A stretch of 64,000 nt of DNA from NCBI RefSeq assembly GCF_000471905.2, contig NW_006499563.1:3867372-3931371 (forward strand), written 5' to 3'. Position numbers and translations under genes: made by a program. The first letter of the stretch is position 1, and the number at the start of each line of letters is the position of its first letter. Below are positions 43,485 through 54,654 of the stretch, piece after piece. Origin of the DNA: Amborella trichopoda. Its lineage: Eukaryota; Streptophyta; Magnoliopsida; Amborellales; Amborellaceae. The notes below the pieces were generated by a model. It saw only the letters and a program-made list of their open reading frames with translations, ran no database searches and was not told the origin of the DNA.

Positions 43485-46330
43485 TGCTCCACTGAATGTT
43501 GTGCTTCGAGAGACTCGAGAAGTGCAATCATTTGGAAAATTTGAGGAATATTGTCGAAGTCCTCACCCTTAAGGGACTATCTATTGTTCTAGAGCATGAG
43601 GCCTTTGTCAAGACCTCCACGTACAAACCTCTAGTCGGCACTGTCCACCAGGTTTACCTTTGATGTATAGGGTGTCCTTTTAAGTCCCATCTAGCAGAGT
43701 CCAGTCAGGGGCTTCTGGCCTACTCAAAAGTCTGGTCCCTTGCTGGCTAAAGGGCTTTGGCGAGACGTACCCTAAATCCTGTGGCAACCCTGGACTTGTC
43801 AGTTTCTTGCCTTCGTAATGGTCCTTAGAATATCTGGAGGGATCTTTTCGTCATTGTTCTCACCCTCAAGGACTCTTGTTGTTGCTGAACTGGGGAGATC
43901 TTATGAGGCTCTCACTCCCTAACGAGCCGTGGAAACTGGGGAGATCTTGTGAGGCTCTCACTCCCTAACGAGCTGTGGAAACTTGAGAGATCTTGTGAGG
44001 CTCTCACTCCCTGACGAGCCATGGAAACTAGGGAGATCTTGTGAGGCTCTCACTCCCTGATGACCTGTGGAAATTGGGGAGATCTTATGAGGCTTTCACT
44101 CCCTGATGAGTTATGAAAACTGGGGAGATCTTGTGAGGCTCTAACTCCCTGACGAACAGTGGAAACTGGGGAGATCTTGTGAGGCTTTCACACCGTGACA
44201 AGACATGGAAATTGGGGAGATCTTGTGAGGCTCTCACTCCCTAACGAGCCTTGAAAATTAGGGAGATTTTGTAAGGCTCTCACTCCCTGACGAGTCGTGG
44301 AAATTGGGGTATCGGCTGAGACTGTGGAAGTGCGTCAACCTGCTTTGTCGGTCCAAGCGCCCTTTCACGGATTATCACTTGAGCAGGGGAAGTGGCGCTG
44401 TGAAGACGGTTTTCACTAACTTTAGTTATTTTTGGGTTCTTTTACCCATGACTTTGTAGTCATGTCTACCCTTTTCATCTTTTTTTGCTCACGGTGCCCT
44501 TTTTGAGGTTTTCACTGTATCTGATTTTATTTTTCCACGGAACTCTCTTACTCATGGTTTCGTGACCATGCCCGTTCGTCATTTTTACTCATGGCGTTCC
44601 CTTGTCTAGGTGTACACCATGCCTGTTTCGTGAGAGAATGCGAGTTTTAGGGTTGTGCCTTCGAGACTTATGCGAAGCCTTTTAGCGTCATACAGTTAGG
44701 ACGTGCACTATAGTTTTAGGGTCATACAGCTGAACCGTGACGGTAAGGAATGGTAGTCTGTAGAGGCCATAGAGTGAGTCTGGGGGTGACTTTGACTCAC
44801 TTGGGAATGTGGCATGAAGCTTCCTGTAGAGAGTTGATTGGAGGGTAGGTGAAAAGTGTTGGCCTACTAGCTGGCAACAAGATGTCTTGCCATTTGGTGT
44901 GCATGAGTAAGGCTTACTGAGGAATGAGATGAAAGATGGTGTAGGTGGCCCGCGCACACGAATGGACCGGCTAGGGAAGAGATGCATGGCGATGCACGTA
45001 AAGGGTGTGTGCACGTACATAGACTCGCTGGGGAGGCAGAAGTGGGGTAGGTGGCCACACACATGAATGGGCCAGCTGGGGAAGACATGTGTGACGATGC
45101 ACGTAAAGGGCGTGTGGGCCTAAGTAGGCTCACTGAAGAGAAGAAGAAGAGGGTATGTGCACACCAATGGGCCGGTTAGGGAAGACATGCGTGAAGATGC
45201 ACGCAAAAAGGGAGGTGTCTGGGCACATGGGGCGTCTTTAAGGTCGTGCCTCCAAGACTTGGGCGAAGCAGTTTAATGTCATGCGGTCAGGACGTGCACT
45301 ATGGTTTAAGGTCATATAGCTTGGTCCGTGGTTATGCAGTTTAAAGTCATGCAACTGGGACCGTGCAGTTTATGGTCGTACAACTAGACCTCCGCTACAG
45401 TTTATGGTCATATAATTTGAACAGTGGCTATGAGGTTTAAGGTCATGCAGCATGGACTGTGTACGATTCACCATGTCAGTAGCATTGCATGGGAGGTAGG
45501 TATGTGGATAGCAATCTGACTCCCTGAGGATAAAGGTAGTTAATGCTATCCACATGTGAAGAGATGTAGATGAAGGTGGTGACCCTACGAGGGGTAGTTA
45601 ACGGGAAAGGGTTCACTGGGGATTAAGAGGGCCAGTGTGACTCCACGGGGATAATGACAAGACCTCATGTAACTCTACTAGGGATGACAGGTCAGGGTAT
45701 TGGTGTAATCCCACTGGGGATAGTGGTGGAATACGTTTGGAATTAACGGGGTCTAGCATCAGGGCACACATGATAAGAACTGAGGTCATGGGTAGTTAAG
45801 GTGCATGATGGAGCCTTAAGGCGGCTATGAGTGGTGTGACTCAATTGGAAAAGCGGAGGCTATGAGAGTCTTGAGGCTGAGCAAAGCCAGTCTTAGAGGC
45901 AGTAGAGAGAGAAACAAAGAGACCAAGACTAAGCGGGAGATGGATGAGCGTAGCTGCTATCCTCCATCCAGAGCGACAAGGAGAGAGCAGAGAAGTTGCA
46001 GGGTTGTCTCTCCGTGGGTGGATCAGCAATGGTAGGAGCAATATAAGCCTTTTAACTTTAAAGACGAGAGAGAGATTAAGGGATTTGGGGCCGAGAGAGA
46101 TGGTGGCGAGCAAACCAGAGAGGGTCTCCATCGGAACGGCCGTGCAGGGAGTCCATTTCTTTCGAGAGAGAGAGAGAGGGAGGAGGGAATAGCAATACAC
46201 TCTCTCAGATATTTACAGGGAGACATAAAGAAAGGGATAATTAAATTTGAATGTTTAACTCCAGATTCGATCTTAAAATGGACGGTGATACATAGGGTCT
46301 CACCTCGGCAGGGTCTTATAAAATCATTAT
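43485..46330. mobile_element. Repeat-rich non-coding retroelement sequence, unclassified
   Basis: No gene is recognised. In order it holds about 0.4 kb of plain sequence, a 46-bp tandem array (43,890-44,310), a stretch with CACTCATGG-type repeats (44,440-44,640), and loose repeats of GTTTAAGGTCATGCAGCTGG (44,680-45,450). A duplicated block with GATGCACGTAAAGGG lies at 44,940-45,210, and a purine-rich, LTR-like end at 45,840-46,330. It resembles the region downstream of pol in Tat elements; the GTTTAGAGTCAT-type repeats at 63,490-63,760 are similar. Confidence 0.5.
43890..44310. repeat. 46-bp tandem repeat, about nine copies
   Basis: The unit has core CTGGGGAGATCTTGTGAGGC followed by TCTCACTCCCTGACGAGC. 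Copies start at 43,890, 43,936, 43,982, 44,028 and 44,074 and continue at the same spacing. A regular 46-bp period with moderate divergence shows recent unequal exchange relative to the rest of the region. Confidence 0.9.
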
Positions 46331-46713
46331 TCAAAAAAGTATATACATTTATATTCTAGTAATGATAGAATTTTAAAACTAATACATCTTGCGATACATT
46401 ATTTGAGATCTTCATGTTCTTATAAATCTACTTGATTTGAACATTATTAGTATCCATAATTTTATAATTACCTATGAAAATAGATTTTCATACCATCCTA
46501 AGAATATGTGACACCAAAAGTATTTTTTATGATAAAGTTTACTCGTGCACCGTACTTTGATTGTTTAAGATTGCAACTTTATGTTAAACCACATTCTTAT
46601 ATTAATTATATATATTATAATTATAATTAATTATATATTACTATAGAAGTAATTTGAATATTATAAGGGGTTATAATATTATAATATATAATTAATACAT
46701 ACTATTTACTATT
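46331..46713. repeat. Partial copy of MITE-like family P and AT-rich DNA
   Basis: The segment 46,340-46,600 matches the interior and one end of the P family (GTGCACC, then TTTGATTGTTTAAG, then TTGCAACTTTATG). The opposite end is not recognisable. From 46,600 to 46,713 the DNA is almost only A and T. No gene is seen. Confidence 0.5.
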
Positions 46714-47087
46714 GGAAAAAGTTTATATAAGGTTACAACTTTAAAATGTAGAACTACGGATATCGAAAAATGTTGTTTTAATGTTGAAAAACACTCTAAT
46801 TGATCATCTCGACATCGAGATATATGACTATGAAAAATAAAAAGAATTTTGAGTCATAAAAATGTACAACACTTTATCTAGACTGTACATTTTCAAGATT
46901 TCCATACATTTATAGATCTACTTGATTTTAACCATTTTTGGAGTTTAAAATTTTACAATTAGATATGAAAATTGATTTTGAGATAATCCTAAGAACATTT
47001 TACATCAAAATTTATATATTATAATAAAATTTGGAAGTGCACCTTAATTGGATTGTTTAACGTTGCAACTTTATAGAAATCACACCC
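46714..47087. repeat. MITE-like element, family P, copy 2
   Basis: About 374 bp. The left end, GGAAAAAGTTTATATAAGG, is an imperfect inverted repeat of the right end (reverse complement GGGTGTGATTTCTATAAAG). The interior is AT-rich and non-coding and contains a GATCATCTCGACATCGAGAT stretch shared by the copies. Size, inverted ends and lack of coding fit a non-autonomous DNA transposon; the superfamily is not clear. Confidence 0.6.
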
Positions 47088-48154
47088 TTTACTATTATTT
47101 ATATATAATAATAATATATGTCATATTATAACATATAATATTATACTATTACAAATTTTTAATATTTTATTATATTATATTCTATTATATAGTATCTAGA
47201 AGGCATGTCTTCTTTGCAATACAAATAGTGGAGAGGCATATTCTAGGCCTCTTACAAGATGCGATACAAACAACAAACACCTATGTTCTAAGAGAGGCTA
47301 ATTCCATGAGATATTAATCCAGAGAGGCATCTCCCCACGATATACCTTTTCCTGGGAACCGAAAAGGGTCTAATGTGACCCACCCAAAAACAAATAGGGG
47401 TATTCTCATCATTTGAAAAAGACCTCTAGGTCGTAAAATTATTTAAATGTCCGTACTTATTTGGAGTTCCTAACTTTGAACTTGAGTAATTTAGGAATTT
47501 TTAAACATAATTTCATGGAAGTACTTGAGTGAAATAAAAATTAAAAAATAAACCTCTAATACTAATTGGGATGTTTTGACCACTTGTTTACAAAAGGAGA
47601 GGCTAAGGGATGGACATCTACCTATCCAACTCAATAAGATGTCGTTTATGATCAAAATGTTCGCCACCTAAGCATTGAAACATGAGAGAAAATATTGGCC
47701 ACCTAAGCATTGAAACATGAGTGTGAGAGAGAGTTGATGCAAATAAAAAAATAATTTTTTATTTTCTTTTTATATTTTGTCTTGGGAAATTTGTTATTTG
47801 GATTTTTAGTTTTTTTAAAGATTATTCTTGTTTTTTTTAGTTGTAGAGATTTATGGGGTAAAATTAGAAGTTTAGTTTTAAAAAAAAAGATGGATAGGGA
47901 TAGGTTTGGTTTTTTTTGAAGAAATGTTAATTATAATGTTGATTATGGGAAGTTTTTTACTTTTAAATAAGATCCTTTATCTACCACATGAAAGAATGGT
48001 ATCTTTAGGAAGATAGAGAGTGAGAATAAATAAAGAGTTCGATCTTGTAAAAAGATCTTGGAAGGGGGGAGACTCCCTTGCCGATCAAAGAGGGTATACT
48101 CTTAAACATTTGTTTTCTTTTTTATTTTTCTAGTTTATTATTTCTTCTTACATT
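47088..48154. other. AT-rich intergenic DNA with a possible old copia LTR
   Basis: No gene is seen. A 24-bp segment (GCCACCTAAGCATTGAAACA and following) is repeated at 47,664 and 47,698. From about 47,990 to 48,154 the sequence looks like the end of a Ty1/copia LTR, because it ends in a T-rich stretch and ACA and is followed by a primer-site-like GGTATTAGAGCA at about 48,158-48,170. Confidence is low. Confidence 0.35.
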
Positions 48155-48762
48155 AATCGGTATTAGAGCAAAGAAGATCCAGCCATCGCAATGCTATCGA
48201 AGTTACTTTTTGTGGACATTTTTTTTTTGTTATTCATTATTTTTTTTAAATGTATTTAAAGAAGAGATGTCTTTTTTTCTTTGAAAAGAGAGCAATTGAA
48301 AAATAATAACTAAAAATTTGATATTGTGAAAAAATCTTAAAATAAACTCATAATTTCATTTTTATTTTTTAAATTTATTATTTCTTGCACTAAGTGTCCA
48401 GTCAGAATGTTGGCCGCCTAAGGATACAAGCACAAGCAGAGGCGTGAGACAGACGAAAGGTTATGGTGGTGATGACGTTGTGAACCGGGCACTTGTTTCC
48501 GTATGGCAGATTGTAAACCACATCGAAAAAGTAGCGTTACGTTATGCAGTTGAACCTGGCACACTTGATGCTACATTACCCCTCCCCCTTCTCAATAGCC
48601 CAAGGTCCAATGAAGATGTCGAGTTCAATTCGATGTCAAGAACGGGGAAGAATTATTTGAGTCCTTTGTTAACATCGGATTGTTAAGAGTGAAAATAGTA
48701 GTTTTGCATTTTTTTTCTTAGATCTTTTAAAACCTCCATTGGATTAGTCTCATTAAAAACAT
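48155..48762. other. Possible copia-like relic and unrecognised sequence
   Basis: Begins with the primer-site-like GGTATTAGAGCA. A second T-rich LTR-like end lies near 48,350-48,392. The direct repeat TTGGCCACCTAAG occurs near 47,695 and, with one difference, near 48,410. An open frame at 48,444-48,686 (80 residues) matches nothing I know and is probably chance. Confidence 0.3.
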
Positions 48763-49099
48763 GGTGCGGTTTGTATAGAGCCGAGGCTCTAAACAATCAA
48801 AGTAAAGCGCACCTTCAAATAGTATTGAGAAACATAGTTTCAATACTGAATGTCATTGATTGTAGATCGAGTAGACTGAAAATATGAAAATCTTAAAAAT
48901 TGACGGTTCAAAAATGTATTTACAAGATGCATTATTTCCAAAACTTGAAATCGGTTTTTTTTTCTCATGTTCATACATATTGATATCAAGATGATCAATT
49001 TGAGGATATTTGGCCATCAAAACAACCTTTTCTAGTGAATTTTTTTAAGTAGGCTCTAATTTGATTGTTTAGAACCTCGGTTCTATATAAACTTTTTCC
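48763..49099. repeat. MITE-like element, family P, copy 3, with clear terminal inverted repeats
   Basis: About 337 bp. The left end reads GGTTTGTATAGAGCCGAGGC then TCTAAACAATCAAAG. The right end, in reverse complement, reads AGTTTATATAGAACCGAGGT then TCTAAACAATCAAAT. That makes terminal inverted repeats of about 35 bp at roughly 85% identity. The interior is non-coding. It is the best-preserved member of the family in the window. Confidence 0.75.
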
Positions 49100-49195
49100 T
49101 AAAAAATAAAGAAAAGAAATAGGGGCATAGCCATCTTTCCTATCTTACTTTGTTTTCAAAGTTTTAAAACATGGGCTATTTGATAAATCAGAGAA

Positions 49196-49710
49196 AGGAA
49201 AAGTGTCTATACTTCCCCTATAACATAGAAGATCTATGCTTCCCGTATCATCCAACCGTCTAATTTTGATCAAGAGAGCCACTCACCGTTTCATCTTAGA
49301 TCGACGTCTCAAAGTATTTTACTTTTAGTTTTTTTTTTATACAAATTGTATGAATATGAAATTTGGTAAGTGCCATCTTCTCATTGGGGCGCACCTATAA
49401 AAAAATATTAAAAATAACTTTTCGATAAAATATAATTATCAAAATACCCCTTGAATCTTTCAAAGGTATTTTGGTCATTTTATTTTATTTAAAATATTGT
49501 TTTTATAGTTTTCGCTAGTGCGAATTTAATAGAGGATTAGATGTCCAAAATTTGGTGTCAAAATAGTTTATAGAAAAAAATTAAAAATAAAATAGTGTAG
49601 AGACGTGACATTGTGATTAGAGCAATCTTAACACTCCATTCATAATGGATGGTTGGATAAAGGGAAGTATATAAGTTTTATGTTGTAGAGGAAGCATAGA
49701 AAGCTTTCCC
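49196..49710 (+). repeat. MITE-like element, family Q, copy 1
   Basis: About 515 bp with terminal inverted repeats of roughly 50-60 bp: the left end GGAAAAGTGTCTATACTTCC continues to TCCAACCGTC, and the right end in reverse complement begins GGGAAAGCTTTCTATGCTTC. The interior is AT-rich and non-coding, with a CAAAATACCCC stretch. A matching copy lies in opposite orientation at 49,861-50,373. No clear target duplication was found. Confidence 0.75.
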
Positions 49711-49860
49711 TTTTGATATGCATCTTGCTTCTATAATAAAAAGTTGTAGCAATAAATTTTTTCTAAAAGGAAAAGCTATTTTCAAGTGTACGTGGAATAT
49801 CATATTACCGCCACATTTGCACATTTAAGGGTTCGCCTATGTCTTTTGGAATTAAAATAA
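49711..49860. other. Spacer between inverted family-Q copies
   Basis: About 150 bp of AT-rich sequence between the two inverted MITE copies. No feature is seen. If transcribed, this would be the loop of a long hairpin. Confidence 0.6.
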
Positions 49861-50373
49861 GGGTAAGCTTTATATACTTCCCCTACAATATAAAAGTTAT
49901 ATACTTCCCTTTATCCAACTGTCTATCCTGAATGGAGGGCTAAGATTGCCCTAATCACAATGTCACATCTGTATACTATTTTATTTTTATTTATCTTTCT
50001 ATAAACTATTTTGATACCAAATTTTGTACGTCCAATCCTCTATTAAACTTGCACTAGCTAAAAATATATAACAAAAATTTCCAATAAAATAAAATGACCA
50101 AAATACCCCTAAAAATATTAGGGGTATTTCGATCATTATAATTTATCAAACAATTATTTTTAATATTTTTTATAGGTGCAGCCCAATGAGAAGATGACAC
50201 ATATGAAATTTCATATTCATACAATTCGTATACAAAAACCTAAAAATAAAATACTTTGAGACGTTAAGTCTAAGATCAAACGGTGAGTGGCTCTCTTGAT
50301 CAAATTTGGATGGCTAGATGGTAGGGCAAGCATAGATCTTGTATGCTGTAGGGGAAGTATAGAAACCTTTCCC
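49861..50373 (-). repeat. MITE-like element, family Q, copy 2 (inverted)
   Basis: About 513 bp, reverse complement of copy 1 over its full length, with ends GGGTAAGCTTTATATACTTC and (reverse complement) GGGAAAGGTTTCTATACTTC. The shared interior includes GGTGCAGCCCAATGAGAAGA here, against the inverted counterpart in copy 1. Divergence between copies looks like 15-25% by eye. Confidence 0.75.
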
Positions 50374-51030
50374 ATATAAAAAATCCAGTAGAAAATAGCA
50401 TTCCGAAGTTGAAAACTTTCCAATTCATCATCTTGACTTTGAGATGTATGGATATAAAAAAAAAAAATTGAATTTTGAGTCTTAAAAATAGTGTATCTTG
50501 AAAAAATATCTAAACCATTTATTTGTAGGGCTTTTGAAATATTGAATTTCATAATTAAGGTTGAATGTGTATTTTGAAACCATAGCAGTAGTTTTTGACA
50601 TAGAACCTACGTCTTTTAACACAACTAAGCTGCGCAACTTACTTGCATAGTTTAAGGAGCCACCTCATACAAGTCGGTGCACCTCAAAACTCATCGGAAA
50701 AGGTTGTTTCGTTACTAGTAAACCATCCAATTGATCATATCTCCATTTCGATATGTATGAATTTGAAAGAAAAATTGAATTCTAAATATTAATAATAATA
50801 TATTTTGTAAAACATTATCTAGACTGTCCATTATCAAGACATTTAAGTGTTCATAGATTTGCTATATTTGGGTTATTTTTGGAGGTTTCAATTTCATAAT
50901 AGGGATGAAAAATACATTTTGGGTGATCATAAGAGTTTATGCGGCTAAAATACGTTTTATAACAAGATTTTGAGGTGCACCTTACGGTGATTGTTTAAGG
51001 TTGACGCTTTTATACAAGTCTCACCTCTTT
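50374..51030. repeat. Diverged family-P copies upstream of the XTH gene
   Basis: Interior motifs of family P recur at 50,410-50,560 and 50,690-51,025, ending GATTGTTTAAGGTTGACGC and TATACAAGTCTCACC. Probably one or two old, partly overlapping copies. No gene is seen. Confidence 0.5.
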
Positions 51031-51621
51031 TTTTTTCTTTTCTTTTTTCTTTCTTCTTTTCTTTACTTTTTTATTTTTTGGTGTCTCCACGTGGGCCCAT
51101 GCGTATCAAATCTGAACCAAGTTATTCCAGCCATAAAGTCAATTCAACACAGCAGCAGAAAGGCAACGGTATTACGGCAAGGATTGGTATCTTGAAATCT
51201 AAATAGTGAAACAACGGAGGGAAAAAGAGGTCGAAAGAGAGACACATTTTCACTCCTTTTCGACCTTTCCCAAACTTATCCTTGAAACCATTCTAACACA
51301 GTCAATAAGGGAACCAGAAAATGGCCTATATAGTTGTAACCAGAAAACCCAAATCCTCCTTTGCTTCAATCTCAAGATATGCTTCTCCCCCGTAAAATCT
51401 TCCTTGCTTCTATGTCTGCTCTTCTCAATACATTTTCAATACCTTGTGATTCTATATATAAGCATACCTGCAACTAAAGCAATGGCACTATAAAATTCTC
51501 ACTGTTACATTGCCTTCTGCAATGGAAACCCATATGCCCATTATGTCTTGAGCTTGTCTTTATTTCTCTCTTTTCTTTTTCTTCTTTGAAATTTTACCCT
51601 TTTCGACATTCTGTTGTGATC
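51031..51621 (+). promoter_or_regulatory. XTH upstream region with TATA box
   Basis: Best TATA candidate is CTATATATAAG at 51,452-51,462, about 160 bp before the start codon; a weaker one, CTATATAG, lies at 51,326-51,333. With the first, transcription would start near 51,485-51,495 and give a 5' leader of about 130 bases ending in a pyrimidine-rich stretch. The region lies directly beside old family-P repeat sequence. Confidence 0.55.
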
Positions 51622-54462
51622 ATGGCCAAAAGTTGCAGAATTACGGTGGTTTCTTCAATTTTGTTTGCCAATGTAATTAGTTTAGCCATGGCTTCTGTTG
51701 TGTCAGTTGGAGATTTTAACAAGGACTTTTATATTACATGTTCTCCAAATCATGTGAACACATCAAAAGATGAACATGAGAGAAGCCTGATCCTTGATCA
51801 GTCATCCGGTAAACAACAAGACAATCAATTTGTAAGATCGTAGCTCTTAATCAAAGCATCATACCATGGTTTTAATCTACAAAATGTTTTTCAGGCTCCG
51901 GTTTCGCCTCAAATGACATGTTCCTATTCGGACAGATAGACATGCAAATCAAGCTGGTTTCTGGCCATTCAGCGGGCACAGTTGTTGCATACTATGTAAG
52001 TAGTTCTTACCTCACAAAACTCTGTCAGTTTATCCATGAAGCCATTTATATTTATCCACCTACTTTTCCTTATGGAGAGTGGAACAATTAGTCTCTGACA
52101 CCTAATTGGCTGATTCGGCAGTTGACATCGGATCAACCAAACCGTGATGAATTGGACTTCGAATTTTTGGGTAATGTAACAGGGCAACCATATATCTTGC
52201 AAACAAACATTTTTGCAGATGGGTTCGATAATAGAGAGGAGAGGATGTATCTATGGTTTGACCCAACCAAGGATTTCCACACTTACTCAATCCTATGGAA
52301 TCTTCATCAGATTGTGTGAGTGCTTCTCTCCTGCAACATATTTGTTAATTTTAGCCCCATGTCTCATACAGGGAAAACAGGGCATGTAATCTCAGTATGG
52401 TGTGGCCCATCTTTATTTTCCATTCCATTTTCCTGCAGGGTGTAATTCATCTTCGTCATCCATTCCAAATTCTAATCCATTTGGATTGGGCTGATGGCCT
52501 TGTCAGATCAACTTGCCCATGCTTTTGCATTTTAACCATAATCGGGGAGTATGCTATTCTCCGATTACCAATAGACCATTGAAAAACAATAGCCCATTTG
52601 GGTTAATGAATGGTGATGGATAGAGAGTGGTACTGAACATAGTTATCGGGTGCGGTGCGCCCCTAGGGGTCATGGTTCCGGCTATTGTTGGAAAAATCAC
52701 CTGTTCTAACCTGTACCTCTTGGTTAGATCGGAACCCACGTTCCGGTTTTGGTGATTGTTCGGGTATTCTAAAAAAAAAAATTTAAAAATATATACAGAA
52801 TCTAAAAATGCTTCCAACTCCGGTATTTAGATCCCACGCTCCGAAGCTAGAATCTCGACCGGAAGTCGTTTTCTTGTTTTTCAAGGGGAGCTCGACCGTT
52901 TTTTATAGAATCTTGATTCCTTATTTGTAGGGACCTCGATTCTACCTAATCACGGTGCTCGATCCCTTTATTTGTGGATCTTGATCTCTATCTTATTCGC
53001 ATCAAGAATTAAATGACCTAGATTTCTACTAGAGTTGTAAAATGTATAATCATATCAAGAATTAAAATAATTAAAGCATTTAACACAATAGGAACATGGA
53101 ACCCCAACCCCAGTTGTTTCGTAATGGGATCTAGTTTTTGTGAGCCTTGAGACTGTCACCCTTTATATTTATGAGCCTTGAGACTGTCACCCTTTATATT
53201 TATGTATTGAGGATTCCAATTAATATAGATTGTGGTCCCTAAGTATTTAGGGTCGAGATCCCATGAGAAGTGGGAACGACAGTCCTTAAGAAATGTGATC
53301 TCGCTACCATGGGCGTTGGGAACGGGATCCTTTATATATGGGATCCAACTCCAAGATAAATACATTGTACAGAGCGCGCTCCTTGAATGTCACCCTTCGA
53401 TCCACCGTTCTCGCTTCCTCCCATAGCCATTCCTGCTCAGCCTTGTAGTGACCGTGGTACCAACCGTTGGGCTATCTTATATTGGTGGAGCACACTCCCC
53501 CAACACCAACTTTTTATTAAACAATGATGATCCAAATAGACTATGTTATTGTATGGTCCACTAGACTCTAATCAACATGTGTCAGGCCTCGCCTCAATCA
53601 AGGGAGTCACTCCCTGGCTGAGGCGAGTTACTCGAGAGCTCCAACACAAGAAAATTTTAAAAAAAAGCAGTACAAGTACTTGAGAAATGTAGATAAAAAT
53701 CATAATTAGGAAAAAACAGATTTATAGTTTGGGACATTTTTAAAAAAATCCAAAAAAGAGAAAAATATAAAAATAGTGATTACAACAAAAAACACTGTAA
53801 CAATCTTCTCCAAATACATCCAAATTATAGATAAAAAGACAATCTAACATTTTTAAAAACCTTTTTAGATTCTGTTTGAAATTTCTTTTATATCACTGGG
53901 TTGCGCAACCAACCGTCAAATACTTGGCCATTACCCAAGAGGACTTGGGCAAGTCACAGCGCACTGATCAAACTTTCGCATCATAGTTATACACTCTAAA
54001 ATGAAAAGAAAGCACAATTGCGGTGTATGGTGGTCATGTGATTACTCTCTGTGGTGCAGTTTCATGGTAGATTGGGTTCCTATCAGAGTGTATAGGAACC
54101 ATGCAGACAAGGGGGTTCCCTTCCCTAGAAGGCAGCCTATGAGCATTAAGGCAAGTCTATGGAATGGGGATAGTTGGGCAACAAGAGGTGGGCATGACAA
54201 GATAGATTGGTCTAAGGGGCCTTTCATTGCCTCATTTAGGAATTACAAGATCGATGCATGTGTTTGGAGAGGGAATGCAAGGTTTTGCAGGACAGATAGT
54301 GAAACCAATTGGTGGAACAAAGAGAGGTTTAGCACTCTCAATTGGAGGCAAAGAAAGCTCTTCAAATGGGCAATAAAGTATCACCTCATTTACGATTACT
54401 GCAAAGACAATAAGAGATTCAACAACATTCTTCCTAAAGAGTGCTCTCTCCCCAAGTATTGA
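51622..54462 (+). CDS. XTH: Xyloglucan endotransglucosylase/hydrolase (XTH), four exons
   Basis: A cell-wall enzyme (GH16) that cuts and rejoins xyloglucan chains, or hydrolyses them. Exons are 51,622-51,808, 51,895-51,995, 52,122-52,315 and 54,060-54,462. Each intron has GT and AG ends and the reading phase carries across, giving 294 residues, a usual XTH length. Residues 1-25 or so form a secretion signal. The catalytic motif is [10 protein letters not shown] (residues 104-113), with E106 as expected nucleophile and E110 as acid/base. The N-glycosylation site NVT follows at 114-116, as is conserved in the family. The C-terminus has four cysteines ([14 protein letters not shown] and YDYC/KECSLP) of the XET C-terminal domain. 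The start was chosen because it is the only ATG giving a signal peptide. The sequence resembles the XTH11-like branch, but that is from memory and unverified. No disabling change was seen. Confidence 0.93.
53141..53202. repeat. Perfect 31-bp tandem duplication
   Basis: TGAGCCTTGAGACTGTCACC followed by CTTTATATTTA occurs twice without a difference, directly adjacent, inside XTH intron 3. Perfect identity suggests a recent event. Confidence 0.95.
53590..53629. repeat. Strong hairpin in XTH intron 3
   Basis: CTCGCCTCA (53,590-53,598) pairs with TGAGGCGAG (53,621-53,629), and inside it GGGAGT (53,604-53,609) pairs with ACTCCC (53,611-53,616). Together they form a two-tier stem. It may be an end of an old mobile element. 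Confidence 0.7.
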
Positions 54463-54654
54463 TGCATACAAGCCTAGGCATATTCATATTCTCCCCTCCT
54501 TTTTTTTTTCTTGTTTTGTTTTCCCAATTATTGGTTTTGTGTGTTGATTCATGATTTGTTTGTATGTAATGTGGGATTCCTACTTGCAGTAAAATAACAT
54601 TTGCTTGATTTATTTATCCACAAGATGGAAAATGTTGATTTATTTGTCCTGGAA
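54463..54654 (+). other. XTH 3' flank
   Basis: T-rich sequence after the stop codon, with TTTGTATGTAATGT near 54,560 that could act as an upstream polyadenylation element. No clean AATAAA signal is seen. No other feature. Confidence 0.4.

Larger units (their letters stand above)
52316..54059 (+). other. Third intron of the XTH gene, unusually long, with repeats
   Basis: 1,744 bp, against 86 and 126 bp for introns 1 and 2. It starts GTGAGT and ends TGCAG. It contains a perfect 31-bp tandem duplication (53,141-53,171 and 53,172-53,202) and a hairpin (53,590-53,629). GC-richer sequence near 52,640-53,520 differs from the AT-rich flanks and suggests an old insertion of unknown type. No coding sequence is seen. 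Confidence 0.8.

Noticed and set aside
37650-44310. Tandem arrays considered as a CRISPR array
   Set aside because: Plant nuclear context, no unique spacers of constant length, units are directly adjacent, and no associated genes.
44688-45133. Open frames of 88-124 residues on the minus strand
   Set aside because: They lie in repeated non-coding sequence (duplicated GATGCACGTAAAGGG blocks) and show no domain.
48444-48686. 80-residue open frame as a host gene
   Set aside because: No recognisable domain, no promoter or splice context, and it sits beside repeat relics.
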